From positions 310,001 through 374,000 of the forward strand of contig JWIT01000001.1 in NCBI GenBank assembly GCA_000949895.1: a DNA stretch of 64,000 nt. Reading direction: 5' to 3'. The position numbers and the translations under genes were made by a program. Source of the stretch: Agrobacterium arsenijevicii (GTDB lineage Bacteria > Pseudomonadota > Alphaproteobacteria > Rhizobiales > Rhizobiaceae). Shown one piece after another: positions 7,419 to 17,772 of this stretch. The first letter of the stretch is position 1. The number at the start of each line of letters is the position of its first letter. Under the pieces are notes generated by a model that saw only the letters and a list, made by a program, of their open reading frames with translations, ran no database searches and was not told the DNA's origin.

Positions 7419-8716
7419 AATCCGAGCTTGTCCCGCATGCCGTACCACCATGCGCCAAGCACGGTCAGCGGCACACGGAACGTCTTGCCGCCCGGGAACG
7501 GATAGTTCGGCAGGGAACTCCAGACATCGAAACGTTCGGCGTGGCCTGCAACGGCCTCGCCCAATATTTTGCCCAGCAGATGCGTGGTGGTGACGCCGTG
7601 GCCGCTATCGCCATGCGAAAAATAGACGTTGTCCGACAGTTTGCCCATATGCGGAATGCGCGTGAGTGTCAGCGCGAAATTGCCGCTCCAGGCAAAGTCG
7701 ATCCTCGTCTTTTCCAGTTGCGGGAAGGTCTTCAGCATATTCGGGCGGATCACACCGGTCAGGTCCGCCGGATCGCTGCCGCCATAGCCGATGCCACCGC
7801 CATAAAGCAGGCGGTTATCGGAGGTGCGGCGATAATAATCGAGAATGTAATTGGCATCCTCGACGCAATAATTGGCGGGCAGAAGTTCTTCGATAAGGTC
7901 GGCATCGAGCGGTTCTGTCGCCATCACCTGGCTTGAGACCGGCATCATCCGGTCGCCGATTTCCGGCAGCAATTTGCCGAGATAGGCATTGCCGCAGACG
8001 AGAACATATTTCGCCTTCACGCTGCCCGTCGCCGTGCGCACCACGGGGTTTACCCCCTGCTCCAGCGAAATGACCCGCGAATTCTCGAAAATACGGGCGC
8101 CCAGGCTTTCGGCCGCCGCCGCTTCCCCCTGCACCAGATTGAGTGCATGGATGTGGCCACCGAAGCGGTCGATCATGCCGCCGGCATAACGGTCGGTCTG
8201 CACATATTTTCCGACATCGGCCTTGGCGACCATCTCAAGCCCGCCATGGCCGTGTTTTTCCCAATGGGCCTTGTGGGCCTCCATCTCTCGGATCTGTTTC
8301 GGCGTGAAGGCGGCGAAAAAGCCGCCATCGACGAGATCGCAATCGATGGCATATTTCGCGATGCGGCTGCGGATGATCGCGCCGCCTTCCAGCGACATTT
8401 CGCCGAGTTTCACCGCCTTGTCGTGGCCGTAACGACTGGCAATGGTTTCGAGGTCGCGGCTGTAACCATTGACGATCTGGCCGCCATTGCGCCCCGAAGC
8501 GCCGAAGCCAACCCGCACACCCTCCAGAACGATGACGGAATAACCGCGTTCGCTGAGTTCAAGCGCGGCGGAAATGCCGGTGAAACCGCCGCCGATGACG
8601 CAGACATCCGCTTCCATCGCGCCTTCGAGCGTGGGTCGCACGGATTTGACATTGGCGGAAGCCGCATACCAGGAGGAGGTGTGGCCGGGATTGGGAATGT
8701 TCGTCACCTCAGCCAT
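7415..8716 (-). CDS. puuB: FAD-dependent gamma-glutamylputrescine oxidase-like oxidoreductase (PuuB/OrdL family)
   Basis: DAO-superfamily flavoenzyme, likely oxidising gamma-glutamylputrescine or a related gamma-glutamylated amine. The start chosen is the ATG at 8716 (MAEVTNIPNPGHTSSWYAAS), giving 433 residues; an upstream ATG at 8743 would overlap the synthetase gene. The dinucleotide fold VCVIGGGFTGISAALELSERG is near residue 40, and a GDSGHGVTTTHLLG segment near the C-terminus fits FAD binding. It starts 1 bp after the glutamine-synthetase-like gene, so the two form an operon for polyamine catabolism. The substrate is inferred from family and context. Confidence 0.82.
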   Translation of the reverse strand: MAEVTNIPNPGHTSSWYAASANVKSVRPTLEGAMEADVCVIGGGFTGISAALELSERGYSVIVLEGVRVGFGASGRNGGQIVNGYSRDLETIASRYGHDKAVKLGEMSLEGGAIIRSRIAKYAIDCDLVDGGFFAAFTPKQIREMEAHKAHWEKHGHGGLEMVAKADVGKYVQTDRYAGGMIDRFGGHIHALNLVQGEAAAAESLGARIFENSRVISLEQGVNPVVRTATGSVKAKYVLVCGNAYLGKLLPEIGDRMMPVSSQVMATEPLDADLIEELLPANYCVEDANYILDYYRRTSDNRLLYGGGIGYGGSDPADLTGVIRPNMLKTFPQLEKTRIDFAWSGNFALTLTRIPHMGKLSDNVYFSHGDSGHGVTTTHLLGKILGEAVAGHAERFDVWSSLPNYPFPGGKTFRVPLTVLGAWWYGMRDKLGF

Positions 8717-8717
8717 C

Positions 8718-10079
8718 TCACACCGTCCTGATATAGGCGTCATATTCGACGTCGGTTACACGCAGGGAAAATTCGGAAAGCTCCTGCTGCTTGCAGGCGG
8801 AGAACAGCGTGCGATAGCGCTGGCCGAGTGTCGCGTAAGCGAAGCTCGAACGCGTGAAGCGTTGCAGGGCGTAGTCCCAGTTGGTGGGTAGAGGTTCGTG
8901 ATTGATCGCGTGGCTGTCGCCGGAAATCGCGCCGCCGGGCTGGCGCTTTTCCTTCATGCCGGCAAGTGCCGCACTCAGGATCATCGCCACGACGAGATAG
9001 GGGTTGGTATCGGCACCGGCCACGCGATGTTCGATACGCGTTGCGGCCTTGCTGGCGGTGATGACGCGCACCGCCGCTGAGCGGTTGTCGATGCCCCAAG
9101 AGGCATACGTAGGCGCATGTTCGCTGGGGGTCAGGCGGCGGTAGGAGTTGGCATGGGGCGCGAAGATCGCCATGCTTTCCCCCATGTTTTCCAGGAGGCC
9201 GCCGACCGAATGCATCAGCGCATCCGACGGGCCGTTTTCCCCGGCGTAGATGTTCCTGCCGTCGCTGTCGAGAACGGAAAAATGCACATGCATGCCGTTG
9301 CCAGCCTGCAGCCCGTAAGGCTTGGCCATGAAGGTGGCGTCGAGTTCGTGCCGCCGCGCCACACCCTTGACGATGCGTTTCAGGAACACGGCAAAATCGG
9401 CGGCCTGCAAAGCGTCCGGCACATGATTGAGGTTGATTTCATATTGCCCGGGGCCGTTTTCCCGCAGCGTCGTATCGGCAAGAACGCCCTGCGCCCGGCA
9501 GGCGGTCGCGATATCATGGAAGACATCCTCGAAGTCCTGCAATTCGGAAATCGACAGAACCTGCGTCTGGCCCGTGTGCCAACGGCCTTCGCGGCTGTGT
9601 GGCGGACGGACGGGATCGAGCGCTGAGCGAACCGGGTCGATCAGGTAGAATTCGAGTTCAGTGGCCACGACAGGCGTGAGGCCAGCCTTTTTATAGGCTT
9701 CCAGAACCCGTGCCAGAACATGGCGTGGATCGCCGTAGAACCCCGTGCCATCCGGATTTTTCATCGCAAGCAGGACTTGCGCGGTCGGCCGGCCGAGCCA
9801 TGTCACCCGTGACAGCGAGCCGGGAACCGGAAAGCAAAGCCCGTCCGGATCGCCCGTACCTTCGGCGAGGCCCGCAGCATGTACGTCCCGTCCCCAGATA
9901 TCCAGCGCGTAGACGGAGCGCGGGATCGCCATTCCCTTTTCAAGAACGTCGATCGCCCTTTCGCGCGGTATCCATTTGCCGCGCGGAACGCCGTTTGCGT
10001 CTATGACGAAGGCTTCGAGAATTTCGATATCGGGGTTATCAGCGAAAAATTTCTTTGCTTTTTCAATATCATCCATCAT
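8718..10079 (-). CDS. puuA: Gamma-glutamylpolyamine synthetase (PuuA-like, glutamine synthetase family)
   Basis: ATP-dependent ligation of glutamate to putrescine or another amine. 453 residues from the ATG at 10079 (MMDDIEKAKKFFADNPDIE). The ORF extends upstream without a credible start, and the next ATG at 10076 is equally possible. GS beta-grasp domain in about the first 110 residues (AFVIDANGVPRGKWIPRE), then the catalytic domain with ATELEFYL, the NGMHVHFSVLD motif and the NRSAAVRVI and RIEHRVAGADTNPYLV segments. It is upstream of, and nearly abuts, the puuB-like gene. A role in polyamine use rather than ammonia assimilation is inferred from this pairing. Confidence 0.85.
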   Translation of the reverse strand: MMDDIEKAKKFFADNPDIEILEAFVIDANGVPRGKWIPRERAIDVLEKGMAIPRSVYALDIWGRDVHAAGLAEGTGDPDGLCFPVPGSLSRVTWLGRPTAQVLLAMKNPDGTGFYGDPRHVLARVLEAYKKAGLTPVVATELEFYLIDPVRSALDPVRPPHSREGRWHTGQTQVLSISELQDFEDVFHDIATACRAQGVLADTTLRENGPGQYEINLNHVPDALQAADFAVFLKRIVKGVARRHELDATFMAKPYGLQAGNGMHVHFSVLDSDGRNIYAGENGPSDALMHSVGGLLENMGESMAIFAPHANSYRRLTPSEHAPTYASWGIDNRSAAVRVITASKAATRIEHRVAGADTNPYLVVAMILSAALAGMKEKRQPGGAISGDSHAINHEPLPTNWDYALQRFTRSSFAYATLGQRYRTLFSACKQQELSEFSLRVTDVEYDAYIRTV

Positions 10080-10244
10080 GCACCAGCAGACCGTTTCTCT
10101 TCTGTTTCGCGCGCAGAAGCGCTTCGCTAACGAAAATCGTCCTGCTGCTGATAGATGAGAAACCTCGCCGTCATGATGACGCTCGCCCCTTTTCCCTTTG
10201 GATAAGCCCATGTTACGTGGCCCGCCGCAGGAAGGCCAGCGGAT

Positions 10245-10287
10245 TTAGAGCGGCGGAGATAAAAACGGAATCGTTCCGCCGCTCTAA
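10245..10287. repeat. Perfect 13-bp inverted repeat, possible terminator
   Basis: TTAGAGCGGCGGA (10245-10257) is the exact reverse complement of TCCGCCGCTCTAA (10275-10287), with a 17-nt loop. On the plus strand it is followed by GTTTTTG. It lies between two minus-strand genes and is next to a second hairpin at 10298-10346. It may act as a terminator for the DadA-like gene's neighbours or be a member of a dispersed repeat family. Confidence 0.65.
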
Positions 10288-10297
10288 GTTTTTGTTT

Positions 10298-10346
10298 GAG
10301 CATCGGATTTTCCGAAAACCGCGCTACACTTTTCGGTCCGATGCTC
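10298..10346. repeat. Dispersed palindromic repeat with GAGCATCGGA arms
   Basis: Perfect outer arms GAGCATCGGA (10298-10307) and TCCGATGCTC (10337-10346) enclose an inner CCGAAAACCGCG and ACACTTTTCGG core. This arrangement is a common intergenic repeat in Rhizobiaceae chromosomes; the inner core is shared with the elements at 19322-19365 and 32037-32085. Seven bp downstream of the element lies the stop codon of the DadA-like gene. Confidence 0.7.
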
Positions 10347-10352
10347 TGGCCA

Positions 10353-11609
10353 TCAGGGATTGAACCTTTCCGGGCGGTAGGCATCGATGGCGATAACAGG
10401 TGTTTCTCCCAGCATGGTTTCCGCCAGCACACGCCCGGTAATAGGCCCGAGTGTCAGGCCGTGATGTGCGTGTCCGAAAGAGAACCATAACGTCTTGTGG
10501 CGCGGCGCCTTACCGATGATCGGCATCATATCCGGCGTGCAGGGGCGAGCGCCCATCCAGGGTTCCGCATCCAGCCTGCCGCCGAGAGGAAAGGTCTTGC
10601 GAGCCATCCGTTCCGCCTGCTCGATCTGCACCGGGGATTTCGGTGCATCGCGTTCGGCAAATTCCGCACCGGTCGTCATGCGAATACCCTTGCGCATCGG
10701 CGCCAGAAAATAACCGCGCTCCGCGTCGATCAGCCAGTTGTTGAGCTTGGTGCCATCCTGCGGCGCATAGTGCATGTGGTAGCCACGCTTCACACCGAGC
10801 GGGAAACGATAACCCAGCCGTTCCGTCACGGTATCCGCCCATGGGCCAAGGGCTACGACAGCGTGTTCCGCCTCGACCGCGCCGGTTTCGGTGCGCACCG
10901 TCCAGCCGCTCACCGTCTGGCTGAGGGTTGATGCATCGCCCCGCACAAAGGTTCCGCCGAGGCTTTCGAACAGCCGGAGATAGGCAATCGTCAGCGCATA
11001 CGGATCACGCACCGACCATGGGTCGTCCCATTTCAGACCGCCAACGAAATCACGGCTGAGATGCGGTTCGGCTGTGGCAAGCTCCTGCGCGTCGAGCCTG
11101 GTATGGGAAATACCGTGGTCCCGCGCCAGCATTTCAGCGAAGGCATAGTCGGCATCCCGCCTTTCAGCGGTCCTGTAGGCCTCCATCCAGCCATTCTTGA
11201 CGATCAGATCGCCCGCCTTTGCTTCATCGATCAGGATGCTGTGCTCGGAAACCGAATGTTCGATCAGCGGCGCGTAAGCGCGCGCAATCGCCGCGTGGCG
11301 TGTGGCTGCGGAATTATACCAGTATCGCCCAAGGAAGGGTGCGATCTTCGGCAGGGCCGAGAGATGATAACGGGCATCGATGCTGTTGTTCAGAGAGTAT
11401 CGCAGCAGCCGGCTGACCTCCTGCGGAAAGGCGTAAGGGACGACACCCTCTCTCTGGATCAGCCCGGCATTGCCGAAGGAGGTTTCTTCACCCGGTCCCC
11501 GCCGGTCCACCAGTACGACCGATTTTCCCCTGCGGGCCAGTTGCAAAGCGACGGAGACCCCGATGATCCCCGCCCCCAAAACGATCACATCCGCTGCCAT
11601 TGCATTCAA
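10353..11609 (-). CDS. D-amino acid dehydrogenase-like FAD oxidoreductase (DadA family)
   Basis: Flavoenzyme of the DAO superfamily that would deaminate a D-amino acid or oxidise a secondary amine, passing electrons to the respiratory chain. 418 residues with the N-terminal FAD fold VIVLGAGIIGVSVALQLARRGKSVVLVD (about 8-35), a GNAGLIQ segment and the C-terminal FSFGHAHHGLTLGPITGR motif. DadA proteins are about 420-430 residues. It lies on the same strand as puuA/puuB but is separated from them by 273 bp containing two hairpins, so co-transcription is doubtful. The exact substrate cannot be read from sequence. Confidence 0.8.
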   Translation of the reverse strand: MNAMAADVIVLGAGIIGVSVALQLARRGKSVVLVDRRGPGEETSFGNAGLIQREGVVPYAFPQEVSRLLRYSLNNSIDARYHLSALPKIAPFLGRYWYNSAATRHAAIARAYAPLIEHSVSEHSILIDEAKAGDLIVKNGWMEAYRTAERRDADYAFAEMLARDHGISHTRLDAQELATAEPHLSRDFVGGLKWDDPWSVRDPYALTIAYLRLFESLGGTFVRGDASTLSQTVSGWTVRTETGAVEAEHAVVALGPWADTVTERLGYRFPLGVKRGYHMHYAPQDGTKLNNWLIDAERGYFLAPMRKGIRMTTGAEFAERDAPKSPVQIEQAERMARKTFPLGGRLDAEPWMGARPCTPDMMPIIGKAPRHKTLWFSFGHAHHGLTLGPITGRVLAETMLGETPVIAIDAYRPERFNP

Positions 11610-11702
11610 TCCGTTTCCGCATCACGTCCCCGCAACATGGGTCGGCATTTTCCGCAAAGCAACAGAAAAATCATCGCCTTAATAGAAACAGCGATACGCC
11701 TG

Positions 11703-13352
11703 TTACTGGCTCACCGCTTTGGTTTCGACCGCCTCGATATTGAAGGCAGCAGCCAGCAGGGCCTTGGTGTATTCCTGCTGCGGATCGGCGAATATCTCCG
11801 CCGCGGGGCCGCTCTCAACCACCTTGCCGTTGCGCATGACGATCACGTCGTTGGCAAGAGCCTTCACCACCTTCAGGTCGTGGCTGATGAAGAGATAGGC
11901 GAGTTCGTGCCTGGCCTGAAGATCGCGCAACAGATCAACCACCTGCGCCTGCACGCTCATGTCGAGCGCCGATGTCGGCTCATCCAGCATGACGAAGCGC
12001 GGTTTCAGCACCATGGCGCGGGCAATGGCGATGCGCTGGCGCTGACCACCGGAAAATTCATGCGGATAGCGCCAGCGTGTTGCCGGGTCGAGACCAACTT
12101 CGTCCAGCGCTTGAGCGACACGGGTGTCGCGCTCATCGGCGGAAAGCGAGCGCTCATGCACCTTCAATCCTTCGGCAACGATTTCGCCCACCGACATACG
12201 CGGGCTGAGCGAACCGTAAGGGTCCTGAAACACCACCTGCAGCCGATTTCTGAGCGGCTTCATCATCTCATAGGAATAGCTGTCGATCGATTGGCCGATG
12301 AAGCTGATACGTCCTTGGGAGGCGATCAACCGCGAGAGCGCCAGACCGAGCGTCGTCTTGCCAGAACCGGATTCACCCACAACGCCTACCGTCTGTCCGG
12401 CACGCAGGGTAATATCGATACCGTCGACGGCCTTCACATGGTCGACCACTTTGCGCATCAGCCCCGCCTTGATCGGGAACCAGACTTTTATGTCATCGCC
12501 CTGCATGACCACGGGTTTGCTGGTGTCGGAAAGCGGCGGCTCGCCTTTGGGTTCGGCTGCCAGAAGGTGGCGCGTATAGGCGTGTTGCGGATCGGTAAAC
12601 ACCTGCTCCACCGTGCCGGTTTCGACGATCTTGCCCTTGGTCATGACGCAGACACGGTCGGCAAACTTGCGGACAATACCGAGATCATGGGTGATGAACA
12701 GCATGGACATGCCGTGCCGGTTCTTGAGATCGCTCAGCAATTCGAGGATTTGCGCCTGAACGGTCACATCGAGCGCCGTCGTCGGTTCGTCGGCGATCAG
12801 CAGTTTCGGCCGGTTGGCAAGCGCCATGGCAATCATCACGCGTTGCCGCTGGCCGCCGGACAATTCATGCGGATAGGCCTTCAGGCGCTTTTCCGGTTCA
12901 CGGATACCCACCTGCAGCAACAGTTCCAGCGTGCGCGCCCGCGCCTCCGCGCCGGTGATCGCCTGATGCAGCTCAAGGATTTCGCCAATCTGCCGCTCGA
13001 TGGTGTGGAGCGGGTTGAGCGACGTCATCGGCTCCTGAAAGATCATGGTGATGTCGTTGCCGCGAACCGCACGCAGAGCGCGTTCCGGCAAGGTCAGCAT
13101 GTCCTTGCCGTCGAACAGGATTTTGCCTGAAGGATGGCTCGCCGCCGGATAGGGCAGCAGTTTGAGGATGGAGTTCGCCGTCACCGATTTGCCGGAACCC
13201 GACTCGCCGACGAGAGCGACGACTTCGCCCGGCATCAGGTCGAAGGAGACCTGATCAACGGCGATGCTCGTCGCGCCGCCCTGATGGAAGGCAACTGAGA
13301 GATCACGGACAGAAAGAAGCGGCTGGGTCTTGGTTTCCATCATGGCGATCAC
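11703..13352 (-). CDS. yejF: Peptide/microcin-type ABC transporter, duplicated ATP-binding protein (YejF-like)
   Basis: Single polypeptide (549 residues) with two complete ABC ATPase domains. The first has Walker [10 protein letters not shown] near residue 53 and [15 protein letters not shown]. The second has GESGSGKTT near residue 330 and [15 protein letters not shown], with LDEPTSALD. The oppF/DppF-type C-terminal segments after each domain are typical of oligopeptide transporters. Its start overlaps the stop of the upstream permease by 4 bp. Together with the two permeases and the binding protein at 15729-17567 it forms a YejABEF-type importer. Confidence 0.92.
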   Translation of the reverse strand: MIAMMETKTQPLLSVRDLSVAFHQGGATSIAVDQVSFDLMPGEVVALVGESGSGKSVTANSILKLLPYPAASHPSGKILFDGKDMLTLPERALRAVRGNDITMIFQEPMTSLNPLHTIERQIGEILELHQAITGAEARARTLELLLQVGIREPEKRLKAYPHELSGGQRQRVMIAMALANRPKLLIADEPTTALDVTVQAQILELLSDLKNRHGMSMLFITHDLGIVRKFADRVCVMTKGKIVETGTVEQVFTDPQHAYTRHLLAAEPKGEPPLSDTSKPVVMQGDDIKVWFPIKAGLMRKVVDHVKAVDGIDITLRAGQTVGVVGESGSGKTTLGLALSRLIASQGRISFIGQSIDSYSYEMMKPLRNRLQVVFQDPYGSLSPRMSVGEIVAEGLKVHERSLSADERDTRVAQALDEVGLDPATRWRYPHEFSGGQRQRIAIARAMVLKPRFVMLDEPTSALDMSVQAQVVDLLRDLQARHELAYLFISHDLKVVKALANDVIVMRNGKVVESGPAAEIFADPQQEYTKALLAAAFNIEAVETKAVSQ

Positions 13353-14497
13353 CGGAACGTCTTGCGTGGGTCGAAGGCGTCTCGCACCGCCTCACCAACG
13401 AAGATCAGGAGCGACAGCATGATGGACATGGTGAAGAAGGCGGTGAGACCAAGCCAGGGCGCCTGAAGATTGTTTTTGCCCTGCGCGATCATCTCACCCA
13501 GCGACGGCGATCCCGGCGGCATGCCGAAGCCGAGGAAATCGAGCGAGGTCAATGTGGTGATCGAACCGGAGAGGATGAACGGCAGGAAAGTCAGCGTTGC
13601 CACCATGGCGTTGGGCAGAAGATGCCGGAACATGATCGTCCAGTTGCCGACGCCAAGGGCGCGGGCGGCACGGACATATTCGAAGTTTCTGGCACGCAGG
13701 AATTCCGCGCGCACGATGCCGACAAACCCGACCCATGAGAACAGCAACATGATACCGAGCAGCACGAAGAAGCCCGGCGGCAAAATGGCCGCGATGATGA
13801 GCAGGATGTAAAGCACCGGCATGGACGACCAGATTTCGATGAAACGCTGCAACAGAAGGTCTGTCCAGCCGCCGAAATAGCCCTGGATGGCGCCGGCGGT
13901 GACGCCGACGAGGGCCGACGCGATCGTCAGTGTCAGGCCGAAAAGCACAGAAATACGAAATCCGTAGATCATCCGCGCCGTGACGTCGCGCGCCTGATTG
14001 TCGGTTCCGAGCCAATTAAGGTTGCCGAGCGTGCAGCCGGGGTCGGCATTGCCCTGCGGATAGGCCGAGCAACGGTCTTTTTCATCCATCAGCCAAAAGG
14101 GTGCAGTCGGAGCGGAATGCGGAATATTGGAATTGACCGTCTGGTAGGAATAACGGATCGGCGGCCAGATCATCCAGCCATTTGTGTTGATCTCGTCCTG
14201 AATGAAGGACGATTTGTAATCCGTCTGGGCGAGGAAGCCACCAAACTTTTCCTCCGGATAATCGACCATGACCGGCACCAGAATCTCGCCCTTGTAGGAG
14301 GCGAGTATCGGCTTGTCATTGGCGATGAACTCCGCGATCAGGCTCAGGAAAAACAGGATCAGGAACAGCCAGAAGGACCAATATCCACGGCGATTCGCAG
14401 TAAAATTCTGCCAGCGGCGCTTGGTGGTCGGAGAAAACCATGGGCGCTTCGGTTTTGCCATCGTTTCCATTGCGGCAGTATGGGCAAGCGTCATCAC
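13349..14497 (-). CDS. yejE: Peptide ABC transporter permease (YejE-like)
   Basis: 382-residue inner-membrane permease with an N-terminal membrane segment (about 38-58), a long periplasmic stretch (about 60-170, including a [15 protein letters not shown] segment with two cysteines) and a five-helix permease domain with the EAA loop [22 protein letters not shown]. The long periplasmic loop is typical of YejE. It overlaps both flanking genes by 4 bp, so translation of the unit is coupled. Confidence 0.9.
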   Translation of the reverse strand: MMTLAHTAAMETMAKPKRPWFSPTTKRRWQNFTANRRGYWSFWLFLILFFLSLIAEFIANDKPILASYKGEILVPVMVDYPEEKFGGFLAQTDYKSSFIQDEINTNGWMIWPPIRYSYQTVNSNIPHSAPTAPFWLMDEKDRCSAYPQGNADPGCTLGNLNWLGTDNQARDVTARMIYGFRISVLFGLTLTIASALVGVTAGAIQGYFGGWTDLLLQRFIEIWSSMPVLYILLIIAAILPPGFFVLLGIMLLFSWVGFVGIVRAEFLRARNFEYVRAARALGVGNWTIMFRHLLPNAMVATLTFLPFILSGSITTLTSLDFLGFGMPPGSPSLGEMIAQGKNNLQAPWLGLTAFFTMSIMLSLLIFVGEAVRDAFDPRKTFR

Positions 14498-15588
14498 ACG
14501 TCCCTCCGCTCGAAATCGATGCGCGGATCAATCCATGTGTAGATGAGGTCGGAAAGAAGGCTGACCACGAGGCCCATCAGCGAGAAGATGAACAGCGTTC
14601 CGAACACGATCGGATAGTCACGGTTGACGACAGACAGATAACCAAGGCGGCCAAGGCCATCCAGCGAGAAGATATTCTCGATCAGCAGCGAACCGGTGAA
14701 GAAGGCCGAGATGAAGGCACCCGGAAAACCGGCGATCACGATCAGCATCGCATTACGGAAGACGTGGCCATAAAGAACCTTGCGTTCAGTCAGACCCTTG
14801 GCGCGGGCGGTGACAACATATTGCTTCTTGATCTCATCGATGAAGGAATTTTTCGTCAGAAGCGTCGTCGTCGCGAAAGCCGAGAGCGATAGCGCGATCA
14901 GCGGCAGGGTCAGGTGCCAGAAATAGTCGATGATCTTCTGCCACCAGTTCAGCTGCGCGAAATTATCGGACACCAGACCGCGCAGCGGGAACCAGTCGAA
15001 GAACGATCCGCCGGCGAAGAGCACGATGAGAAGAATGCCGAACAGGAAGCTTGGCACGGCATAACCGATGATGATGATGCCGGATGTCCAGATATCGAAG
15101 GTTGAGCCATCGGAAACGGCTTTCTTGATGCCGAGCGGAATGGAGATCATGTAGGAGATGATCAATATCCAGAAGCCGAGCGACATCGATACCGGCAGTT
15201 TGTCGATGATGAGATCGATGACAGAGGAATTGCGGAAGAAGCTGTCGCCGAAATCGAAGCGGATGTAATTCCACATCATTTCGAGAAAACGGGTGAGCGG
15301 CGGCTTGTCGAAACCGAACTGTTTCTCAAGCTTGGCGATCAGCTCCGGATCGAGACCCTGAGCACCGCGATATTTCGAGCCGCTTTCATCGAAACCGCCG
15401 GACTGGCCCATAAGATCGCCGCCGCCCGAGAGACGGTCGGAGGCACTGTCGCCCTGCCCCGTCAATTGCGAGATGACCTGTTCCACCGGCCCACCCGGCG
15501 CGAACTGGATGACAAGAAACGAAATGCCCATAATGCCGATGATGGTCGGGATCATCAGCGCCAGACGCCTGAGGATATAGGCGCCCAT
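14494..15588 (-). CDS. yejB: Peptide ABC transporter permease (YejB-like)
   Basis: 364-residue permease of the DppB/OppB class. N-terminal membrane anchor ([21 protein letters not shown]), a periplasmic region with a glycine/serine-rich segment (about 45-75), then the permease domain with EAA loop [23 protein letters not shown] and C-terminal [11 protein letters not shown]. First permease after the substrate-binding protein gene, 140 bp downstream of it. The Gly/Ser-rich insertion is seen in YejB proteins. Confidence 0.9.
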   Translation of the reverse strand: MGAYILRRLALMIPTIIGIMGISFLVIQFAPGGPVEQVISQLTGQGDSASDRLSGGGDLMGQSGGFDESGSKYRGAQGLDPELIAKLEKQFGFDKPPLTRFLEMMWNYIRFDFGDSFFRNSSVIDLIIDKLPVSMSLGFWILIISYMISIPLGIKKAVSDGSTFDIWTSGIIIIGYAVPSFLFGILLIVLFAGGSFFDWFPLRGLVSDNFAQLNWWQKIIDYFWHLTLPLIALSLSAFATTTLLTKNSFIDEIKKQYVVTARAKGLTERKVLYGHVFRNAMLIVIAGFPGAFISAFFTGSLLIENIFSLDGLGRLGYLSVVNRDYPIVFGTLFIFSLMGLVVSLLSDLIYTWIDPRIDFERRDV

Positions 15589-15728
15589 CAGCCTTTGCTC
15601 CCGGCCGATACGTCAGCGGTTTTCGTTTCTGTCAAACCCGGTCCTTTCCTGAAAGCGCAGCCTTGCGCTTTAAGCGATTCGTCTCGCCCTATGTGAATCA
15701 AGCCTTCGACGCGAAAGCAAGGCCGGCG

Positions 15729-17567
15729 TCAGTTTCCGGCCTGGCTCGACCACCATGCTTCCGGAAAACCGATGCCATATTGCGGCAGGTTTTCCGGGCG
15801 GATGAGCGTGTTCCAGTAAGCGATGAACATCTCGCCGCGGTAGAATTGCGGTATGACGTAGCTGTTTGCCAGAAGCACCCGGTCGAGCGCCCGCGCGGCG
15901 GCCACCTGTTCATCCCGGTTGGGCGCAAATATGACCTTTCTCACCAGAGCATCGACGGCGGGGTTCTTGATGCCGGGAAGGTTGTTGGAACCTTGCCGGT
16001 CAGCCGCCGCCGAACCCCAGAAGTCCGCCTGTTCGTTTCCGGGGTTTGCCGATGTCGCCCAGAGCTTGACCGTTACGTCGAAATCGAAGCTGCGGGTGCG
16101 GTTCGTATATTGCGAGGCATCGACCGTGCGGATTGTTGCGTTGACGCCGATCTTCTTCAGATTCTGGACATAGGGCAGGATCGTTCTTTCCATGCCGGCT
16201 GAATCGATCAGAAACTCCATATCCAGCTGCTGCCCGGTCGCCGCATTGACCATGCGGTTGCCGCGCAGCTCATACCCGGCCTCCTTCATGAGCTTGACGG
16301 CCTCGCGCAGATTGTCGCGCTGTTTGGCGGGATCACCTGCGACCGGGTTGCGATATTCGGTGGTAAAGACCTCCGGCGGAACCTGATCCTTCAGCTCCTG
16401 AAGAATTTCCAGTTCGCGGCCGGTCGGCAGGCCGGAAGAGGCCAGCTCGCTGCCCATGAAAAAGCTGTTGATGCGCTGGAACTGGCCGTAAGCCAATGTC
16501 CGGTTCAGCTCTTCGAAATCGAAAGCGTAGTTGAGTGCCTTGCGCAGTTTCGGGTTCTGGAACTTTTCCCGGCGCATGTTCGGCACGAAAGCCTGCATGA
16601 TGCCGACGGAGCGATAGATGTTCGGCAGTTCCTCTTTCTTGACCCGGCCATCCTTGACGGCTGGAAAATCATAACCGGTGACCCAGCGGCTGGAAGAAGC
16701 TTCCTGCCGGAAATCGACCGTGCCGGATTTGAAGGCCTGGAATTCCACGTCCTGATCGGCAAAGAAGGTGTAGGCGATGGTTTTGAAATTGTGCAGACCG
16801 ACATTCACACCGACGTCCTTGCCCCAATAGTCGTCGCGGCGCTCATAGGTCATCGTCGAGCCGGGAGACACTGCGGCGATCTTGTAGGGACCGGAACCCA
16901 TCACCGGCTCCAGCGTACCGCGTGATATGTCGCGCGGCTTGCCATCAGGACCGGCGGCTTCCCACCAGTGCTTCGGAACTATCAGCAATTGCCCGACGAT
17001 TTGCGGCAATTCGCGATTGTTCTTTTCATCGAAGGTGAAGGTGATGTCCCTTTCGCCGCTCACCTCAGCTTTGGTGACATGCGTATAATAGGTCGCAAGC
17101 TGCGGGCTGAGATCCTTGGCCTTTTCGAAGCTGAAGACGACATCCTCCGGCGTCACTGGCTTGCCGTCTGCCCATTTGGCCTCCGCGCGCAGCCGGAACG
17201 TGGCTTTGGAAATATCGTCGGGATAACTCACGCCCTCGGCCAGAAGACCATAGGAGGCCGAGAGCTCCTCTTCCGTTGATTTCATCAAGGTGTCGAAAAC
17301 CAGCGAAAGACCCGTCGCCAGCTCACCCTTGGCGAGTAGCGGATTGAGCGTGTCGAAGGTGCCCGAGGTCGACATGCGCAGCGTGCCGCCTTTCGGCGCC
17401 TTCGTGTTCACATAGTCGAAATGATCAAAGCCATCCGGATGCTTCAGTTCCCCGACCGTCGAAATCCCCTTTCGCCAGACATCCGCCGACTGGGCGGATG
17501 CCATCGCCGGTATCAGCATGGCAGATGCCGCAAGAGCGATGAGGAGCCGGGATGGTAACAAGATCAT
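15729..17567 (-). CDS. yejA: Peptide ABC transporter substrate-binding protein (YejA-like, SBP family 5)
   Basis: Periplasmic receptor for oligopeptides or microcin C-like peptides. The start chosen is the ATG at 17567 (MILLPSRLLIALAASAML...), which gives a clear signal peptide ending ASA and 612 residues, the usual YejA size. The longer open frame to 17933 runs into the divergent mepA region and lacks plausible initiation. The SBP_bac_5 core includes GTFDTLNPLLAKGELA and VTGYDFPAVKDG. First gene of the four-gene importer unit, divergent from mepA. Confidence 0.9.
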   Translation of the reverse strand: MILLPSRLLIALAASAMLIPAMASAQSADVWRKGISTVGELKHPDGFDHFDYVNTKAPKGGTLRMSTSGTFDTLNPLLAKGELATGLSLVFDTLMKSTEEELSASYGLLAEGVSYPDDISKATFRLRAEAKWADGKPVTPEDVVFSFEKAKDLSPQLATYYTHVTKAEVSGERDITFTFDEKNNRELPQIVGQLLIVPKHWWEAAGPDGKPRDISRGTLEPVMGSGPYKIAAVSPGSTMTYERRDDYWGKDVGVNVGLHNFKTIAYTFFADQDVEFQAFKSGTVDFRQEASSSRWVTGYDFPAVKDGRVKKEELPNIYRSVGIMQAFVPNMRREKFQNPKLRKALNYAFDFEELNRTLAYGQFQRINSFFMGSELASSGLPTGRELEILQELKDQVPPEVFTTEYRNPVAGDPAKQRDNLREAVKLMKEAGYELRGNRMVNAATGQQLDMEFLIDSAGMERTILPYVQNLKKIGVNATIRTVDASQYTNRTRSFDFDVTVKLWATSANPGNEQADFWGSAAADRQGSNNLPGIKNPAVDALVRKVIFAPNRDEQVAAARALDRVLLANSYVIPQFYRGEMFIAYWNTLIRPENLPQYGIGFPEAWWSSQAGN

Positions 17568-17772
17568 TCGGGACGTTCCCTGTTTTCGTGTTTGTTGCGC
17601 AGAGCATAAGACAAAGATTGGCAAAAAACAGATGCCCCGGCTCACAAGCTCTTTATCGACACCTTTATTTGCACGCTTTGGCGCGAGGTGCGTGAAACAT
17701 GGTTTCAACAAAATCCCGTTCCAGTTTATCCTGAGGGGCAAGAGAATCATTTGGTCGGAACGGGCACGATAT

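Noticed and set aside
11061-13130. A 689-codon plus-strand open frame
   Set aside because: It lies opposite yejF and the DadA-like gene. The yejF protein has two full sets of ABC motifs, while this frame has none and an abnormal H/R/Q/D content.
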